This document shows, piece by piece, positions 60,483 to 64,000 of a stretch of DNA of 64,000 nt (positions within the stretch are counted from its first letter, which is position 1; the number at the start of each line of letters is the position of its first letter). The DNA comes from Conchocele bisecta. Taxonomy: Eukaryota; Mollusca; Bivalvia; Lucinida; Thyasiridae. The stretch is taken from assembly GCA_029237695.1 (NCBI GenBank), contig JAQRGA010000042.1, forward strand, positions 186,001 to 250,000, read 5' to 3'. A program made the position numbers and the translations under genes. Under the pieces are notes generated by a model that saw nothing but the letters and a program-made list of their open reading frames with translations, had not been told where the DNA came from and searched no databases.

Positions 60483-61232
60483 ATGTTTTTGAATTATATC
60501 ATTTCAGTTATAACCCCGGCAACAATTTCGGTAAGTCCATTTTATGCATTTACTCAAAGTGATTTTATTGGAAAAGCGATTGTTATACTACTATTTATAG
60601 GATCAATATACATCTGGACTATAATGATTGAAAAATGGTCTTATTTATCAAAAACAATGAGATCTGCCAAACATTTCAAGGAAACTTTCAGAAAAATAAG
60701 ATATCCGCTAAGCATATATAGGCAGGGAGAAAAAGAAGTTAGCCCGTTAGGTGATATTTACATGAAAGCTTCTGATGAATTGTTATCATATTATAGATTA
60801 AATAAAGAAAATGCAGATAAATACGGAACACAGTACTTTCCTTCTCAAAAACTAACCATTGGCCAAATAGAGACTATCAGAAGTATACTTGAAAGGAGTG
60901 TTTCAGACAAAATATTAGAATTGGAAGATAAAATGGGATTTCTGGCAACAGCAGTAAGTGTGAGTCCTTTTTTCGGACTGCTGGGAACAGTATGGGGTGT
61001 TATGATGGCATTTATCAGCATGGCTGTCATAGGAAAAGCTAATATTAGTGGAATGGCACCGGGAATAAGCGGAGCATTACTGACAACTGTAGTCGGACTT
61101 CTCGTAGCTATTCCGTCACTTATTGGGTATAATTTTTTATCAAACTATATTAAGCAGTTAACCGTATATATGGATAATTTTGTTGAAGAATTTATGTCCA
61201 AAGTAAAACTTGAACAATATCATATCGATTAG
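60483..61232 (+). CDS. tolQ: TolQ/ExbB/MotA-family proton-channel protein
   Basis: 249 residues. Three membrane segments: about 32-52 (AIVILLFIGSIYIWTIMIEK), 160-185 (LATAVSVSPFFGLLGTVWGVMMAF) and 200-230 (ISGALLTTVVGLLVAIPSLIGYN). The central LGTVWGVMMAF and GALLTTVVGLLVAIP motifs define the family. With the TolR-like protein next door it should form a proton-driven motor energising the envelope. TolQ is preferred over ExbB by overall length and the paired TolR-like gene, but the two are hard to separate. Confidence 0.87.
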   Translation: MFLNYIISVITPATISVSPFYAFTQSDFIGKAIVILLFIGSIYIWTIMIEKWSYLSKTMRSAKHFKETFRKIRYPLSIYRQGEKEVSPLGDIYMKASDELLSYYRLNKENADKYGTQYFPSQKLTIGQIETIRSILERSVSDKILELEDKMGFLATAVSVSPFFGLLGTVWGVMMAFISMAVIGKANISGMAPGISGALLTTVVGLLVAIPSLIGYNFLSNYIKQLTVYMDNFVEEFMSKVKLEQYHID

Positions 61233-61304
61233 GTGTTGGGAAATAATGACTAGAGGCTGGTGAATTAAAATATATTCAATAATAAATGAGTTTAAATTAG
61301 TTTT

Positions 61305-61715
61305 ATGCGACGGGCAAAAAGAAGATCTCAGTTAAATATAATAAGAGAAATCAACATGACTCCTCTTATTGACCTTACATTTTTATTACTGATTGTATTT
61401 ATGATTACTGTCCCCCTAATGGAGAATAGCATAGATGTTTCTCCACCTGAAATGAATGCAAAAACATTACCTGACAAACATAATATTTTTGTCAGTTTAA
61501 ATAAGAATGATCAAATTTTTGTTCAGGACAAAGCTGTTTCAAAAATAGAATTAAATCAAACGCTGACAAATCTGTTAACTGGAAAATCTGATACAACAAT
61601 TTTTTTGAGAGCCGATGGTTTGTGTTCATATAATGCAGTAATGGGTGTAATGAAGTTAATTAAATCTTCAGGAATAAAAAATATTTCACTGATTACTCAA
61701 ACTGAAACAGAATAA
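61305..61715 (+). CDS. TolR/ExbD-family protein
   Basis: 136 residues. After a basic N-terminus (RRAKRRSQLNIIREINMTPL) comes the single membrane helix with the essential aspartate (INMTPLIDLTFLLLIVFMIT; D at about residue 23). The periplasmic domain follows (IFVSLNKNDQIFVQDKAVS; TIFLRADGLCSYNAVM). It pairs with the TolQ-like channel 73 bases upstream. The C-terminus ends soon after the domain, as usual. Confidence 0.9.
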   Translation: MRRAKRRSQLNIIREINMTPLIDLTFLLLIVFMITVPLMENSIDVSPPEMNAKTLPDKHNIFVSLNKNDQIFVQDKAVSKIELNQTLTNLLTGKSDTTIFLRADGLCSYNAVMGVMKLIKSSGIKNISLITQTETE

Positions 61716-61783
61716 TTTTTAAAAATCACTCTTAGACTTAAATGTAAAATTAAGCAAGTAAAATAGGTTAAATTAATAAATAA

Positions 61784-62791
61784 ATGAATTTTCTTAAACC
61801 TGATATCCTATGGAATTTACTTTGGATTATTCCTCTGTATTTTATTTTTTTAAAACTGGCAGCTTCTAAAAGAAGACGAACACTTAAAAGTATTGTAGGT
61901 GATAGAAATATTCAGAGGTGTACCAGCTTATCAAATAATAAAAGAATAATAAAGTACTGGCTTCTAATGTTTGTCATCATATTTATAGTTATTGCACTTG
62001 CAAGACCTTTTTGGGGTTACAAACTTCTACTATATCGAGGAAGCGGTAAAGATATGCTTATTGTACTTGATGTGTCTAAAAGTATGCTCTCACAAGATAT
62101 TCCTCCTACAAGATTAAGACATGCAAAATATTTGATAAAAAATTTAATCAAGGCTACAGCAGGAGATCGATATGGATTAATTGCTTTTGCAGGATCTGCG
62201 TTTCTTGAATGTCCGCTAACTGAAAGCAGAAATAGCCTGTTCAGTATACTTAAAGAAATAAATATTTCTTCTATACCTGTTGGCGGTACTAATATTGAAG
62301 AGGCAATGAAAGTTGCTATTCGTGCACTCAAAGCTGCCTCAGGAAGTTATAAAGCTGTTATTCTTTTTACTGACGGCGATGAACTACAGGGAAACAGTTC
62401 CAATGCGATTAAAAAATTAAAATCACTTAAAATACCTCTTTATATTGTCGGGATAGGAAATCCCAAAAAACCTGGTTTAATACAGATAAGGGATAAAAAA
62501 GGGAATAATAAATTTTTGAAAGATAAAGCTGGAAAACTTGTAAAAAGTAAGCTAAATGAAACACAACTAAGGAGAATGGCATTAGAAACAAATGGTGTTT
62601 ATATCAGGTCAACAGCCAGTGATCCAGGACTTAAAACCTTATTAATACAGATTAAAAATCTTATCCCTGAAAAATATATATCCAACCAGTTAACACGCCC
62701 TTTTGAATATTTTCAAATTCCTTTAATAATAGCATTTATTTTTTTAATTATTTGGTTTTCATTGGGAGAACGGAGGGAAAATAGTGAATAG
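61784..62791 (+). CDS. batA: BatA-type VWA-domain membrane protein
   Basis: 335 residues. N-terminal membrane helices (about 10-25 and 58-78), a VWA domain (about 90-290) with MIDAS residues DVSKS (VLDVSKSMLSQDIPPTR), threonine in VGGTNIEEAM and aspartate in VILFTDGDELQG, then a C-terminal helix (IPLIIAFIFLIIWFSLG). This is the BatA pattern of the Bacteroides aerotolerance cluster (MoxR-DUF58-BatA-BatB-BatC). MoxR and DUF58 are not in the window. Its end overlaps the next gene by eight bases. Confidence 0.88.
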   Translation: MNFLKPDILWNLLWIIPLYFIFLKLAASKRRRTLKSIVGDRNIQRCTSLSNNKRIIKYWLLMFVIIFIVIALARPFWGYKLLLYRGSGKDMLIVLDVSKSMLSQDIPPTRLRHAKYLIKNLIKATAGDRYGLIAFAGSAFLECPLTESRNSLFSILKEINISSIPVGGTNIEEAMKVAIRALKAASGSYKAVILFTDGDELQGNSSNAIKKLKSLKIPLYIVGIGNPKKPGLIQIRDKKGNNKFLKDKAGKLVKSKLNETQLRRMALETNGVYIRSTASDPGLKTLLIQIKNLIPEKYISNQLTRPFEYFQIPLIIAFIFLIIWFSLGERRENSE

Positions 62792-64000
62792 TTTTATGAA
62801 AATTTATTTTATATTGTCGTTATTAGTAACATGTTCAATAATCACATTTGCCAATAATCCTAAAATTGATGATTTAGCAAATATGGCACTAAAACCGGTA
62901 AAATCGGAAAAGATCCAATCAGATAAATCTTTGATGCTTCCCTTAGATTTTTACAATCGAGGAGTTGACAGACAACTGGAAGGTAAAATTAAAAAAGCAA
63001 TTAAAAATTATACAAAAGCAATTAATCTATCTTCAAAAAAACCACTGATCAGGAGCAAAGCCTATCAAAATCTTGGAGTAATATCACATCAGGCTGCCAG
63101 AAAAGAGATCATAAAAAATCCCAAGAAAGCACTAACTATTTTGAATAAAGTTAAACAGGACTATAAAAAATCTATGCAGCTATCTCCTGATAAGAAAAAC
63201 ATAGCTGCAAATATGCAGCTTCTCCTGAATGATGCAGTAAAAGCAGATACTATCATTAAAAAAAGAAAAGAAATGGCTAAAAAAAGAGCTATTGCTACAG
63301 AAAAAATCAAACAGGCTTTAGAAAAACAAAAACTTTCAAATAATACAATTGACAAAGTAGACAGACAAAAATATCAAAAAGAAGCAGATAAAAAAACAGA
63401 TGAAGCTCATAAAACTATAATTGATTACAATAATGTTTCAAAAGAAGCGTACAGTCCTCAGGACACAAAACTATCTGGCGAAGTTTCAAAAGATATAGAT
63501 AACTCTATTAGAAACCAGTATAATACAAAATATAAAAAAGCAGAACAAAATTTAATTGACGCTCTTAAAAAGTTAACACAAAATCAGAAAAACAAGAATA
63601 ATAAAGATCAAAATAAAGATAATAAACAGAAAAACGCAGAACAGAAAACTAAAGATGCCTTGGATAAGCAGAAACAGGCAAATAATTCTAAAAACAAAAA
63701 AGATCAGAAAGAAAAACAAAAAGAAGCAAATAAAAAAACAGACGAGGCTCAAAAAGCCATTGATGATTATAATAAATTAATGAAAAATAATGAAAAGAAA
63801 AAGAATTCAGAAGATGCAAAAAGGCATATGAAACGAGCTCGGAAAAATCAGAAAGATAATAGACCTAAAAATGCAGAAGAAGATTTAGAAAAAGCACTTA
63901 AAAGCCTTAAAAAAAATAAAGACAATAAAGATTCTAATAAGGAAAAACAGGAGCAGCAGAAGAATAAAAATCAAACTAAGAATCAAGAGCAGAATAAGCC
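62784..64000 (+). CDS. TPR/lysine-rich repeat protein of Bat cluster (runs off the end)
   Basis: Open to the window edge, at least 405 codons. GTG 62784 is favoured by GGAGGG six bases upstream; ATG 62796 is the alternative and starts the signal peptide (MKIYFILSLLVTCSIITFAN). A TPR-like unit (FYNRGVDRQLEGKIKKAIKN to KKPLIRSKAYQNLGVISHQA) lies at about 55-100. Beyond it the chain is extremely rich in K, Q, N and D and repeats internally (EADKKTDEAHKTIIDYN and EANKKTDEAQKAIDDYN). Bat-cluster TPR proteins (BatC/BatE-like) show the same organisation. It is probably exported and periplasmic. Confidence 0.8.
   Translation, partial: MNSFMKIYFILSLLVTCSIITFANNPKIDDLANMALKPVKSEKIQSDKSLMLPLDFYNRGVDRQLEGKIKKAIKNYTKAINLSSKKPLIRSKAYQNLGVISHQAARKEIIKNPKKALTILNKVKQDYKKSMQLSPDKKNIAANMQLLLNDAVKADTIIKKRKEMAKKRAIATEKIKQALEKQKLSNNTIDKVDRQKYQKEADKKTDEAHKTIIDYNNVSKEAYSPQDTKLSGEVSKDIDNSIRNQYNTKYKKAEQNLIDALKKLTQNQKNKNNKDQNKDNKQKNAEQKTKDALDKQKQANNSKNKKDQKEKQKEANKKTDEAQKAIDDYNKLMKNNEKKKNSEDAKRHMKRARKNQKDNRPKNAEEDLEKALKSLKKNKDNKDSNKEKQEQQKNKNQTKNQEQNK

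Overview
This is an AT-rich bacterial chromosome segment (roughly 70% A+T by eye) from a Gram-negative lineage. The Gram-negative call rests on heptose/LPS genes (rfaE2, waaF-like), TolQ/TolR-type proteins, lipoproteins and an LD-carboxypeptidase. A TIGR04073-type exosortase-associated protein, a large PPi-dependent phosphofructokinase, a PurS-PurL fusion, ThyX and a BatA-type cluster point weakly to the PVC group (Lentisphaerota/Kiritimatiellota-like) or a similar anaerobic lineage; I cannot fix the species. Decaying genes and insertion-sequence scraps are frequent, and several genes are broken by one-base changes in homopolymers. This suggests genome erosion, or an assembly with uncorrected homopolymer errors.

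Region 1 (1-13118) is the right part of a prophage. It starts with tail/baseplate genes (1-3509), including a spike protein with an HxH apex motif. It continues with a rearranged early region (3525-9777) in which one module has been duplicated: two replication-initiator-like genes with near-identical C-termini but unrelated N-termini, three paralogous 70-residue HTH proteins, and two copies of a 349-bp block carrying an HTH gene, one of them with an amber codon. Both replication genes carry palindromes or iterons in their linkers, which are candidate origins. A Cro/CI-like divergent pair, an abortive-infection C-terminal (HEPN-type) gene and an integrase follow. The prophage ends in the 3' half of a tRNA-Gln(CTG), which should be the displaced attachment site.

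Region 2 (13119-25560) holds rmuC, a frameshifted methyltransferase, tex, a decayed histidine acid phosphatase, a TauE-type exporter, pfp, asd, thyX and a truncated IS1595-type transposase.

Region 3 (25563-31182) is a thiamine operon: TPP riboswitch, terminator hairpins, thiS, thiG, thiH, thiF, a thiD2-thiE fusion and thiC. It covers thiazole and HMP-P synthesis and coupling, with ThiD2 standing in for ThiD.

Region 4 (31423-50815) mixes a frameshifted trpC, trpB, a HIT protein lacking its histidine triad, PIN-PhoH, rfaE2, an amidase, LD-carboxypeptidase, a tiny Lpp-like lipoprotein, proC, mtnA, trmB, a TIGR04073 protein, ychF, a lone receiver domain, a metallo-hydrolase, an IS256-type remnant, a LysM lipoprotein coupled to murD, and tRNA-Gly.

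Region 5 (50917-64000) has purSL, xerC, a collapsed restriction-modification locus fused to a peptidase fragment, tRNA-Gln(TTG), an unknown exported protein, waaF-like and fabH genes, an IS200-type remnant, and a rightward operon of TolQ-type, TolR-type, BatA and a lysine-rich TPR protein that runs off the end.
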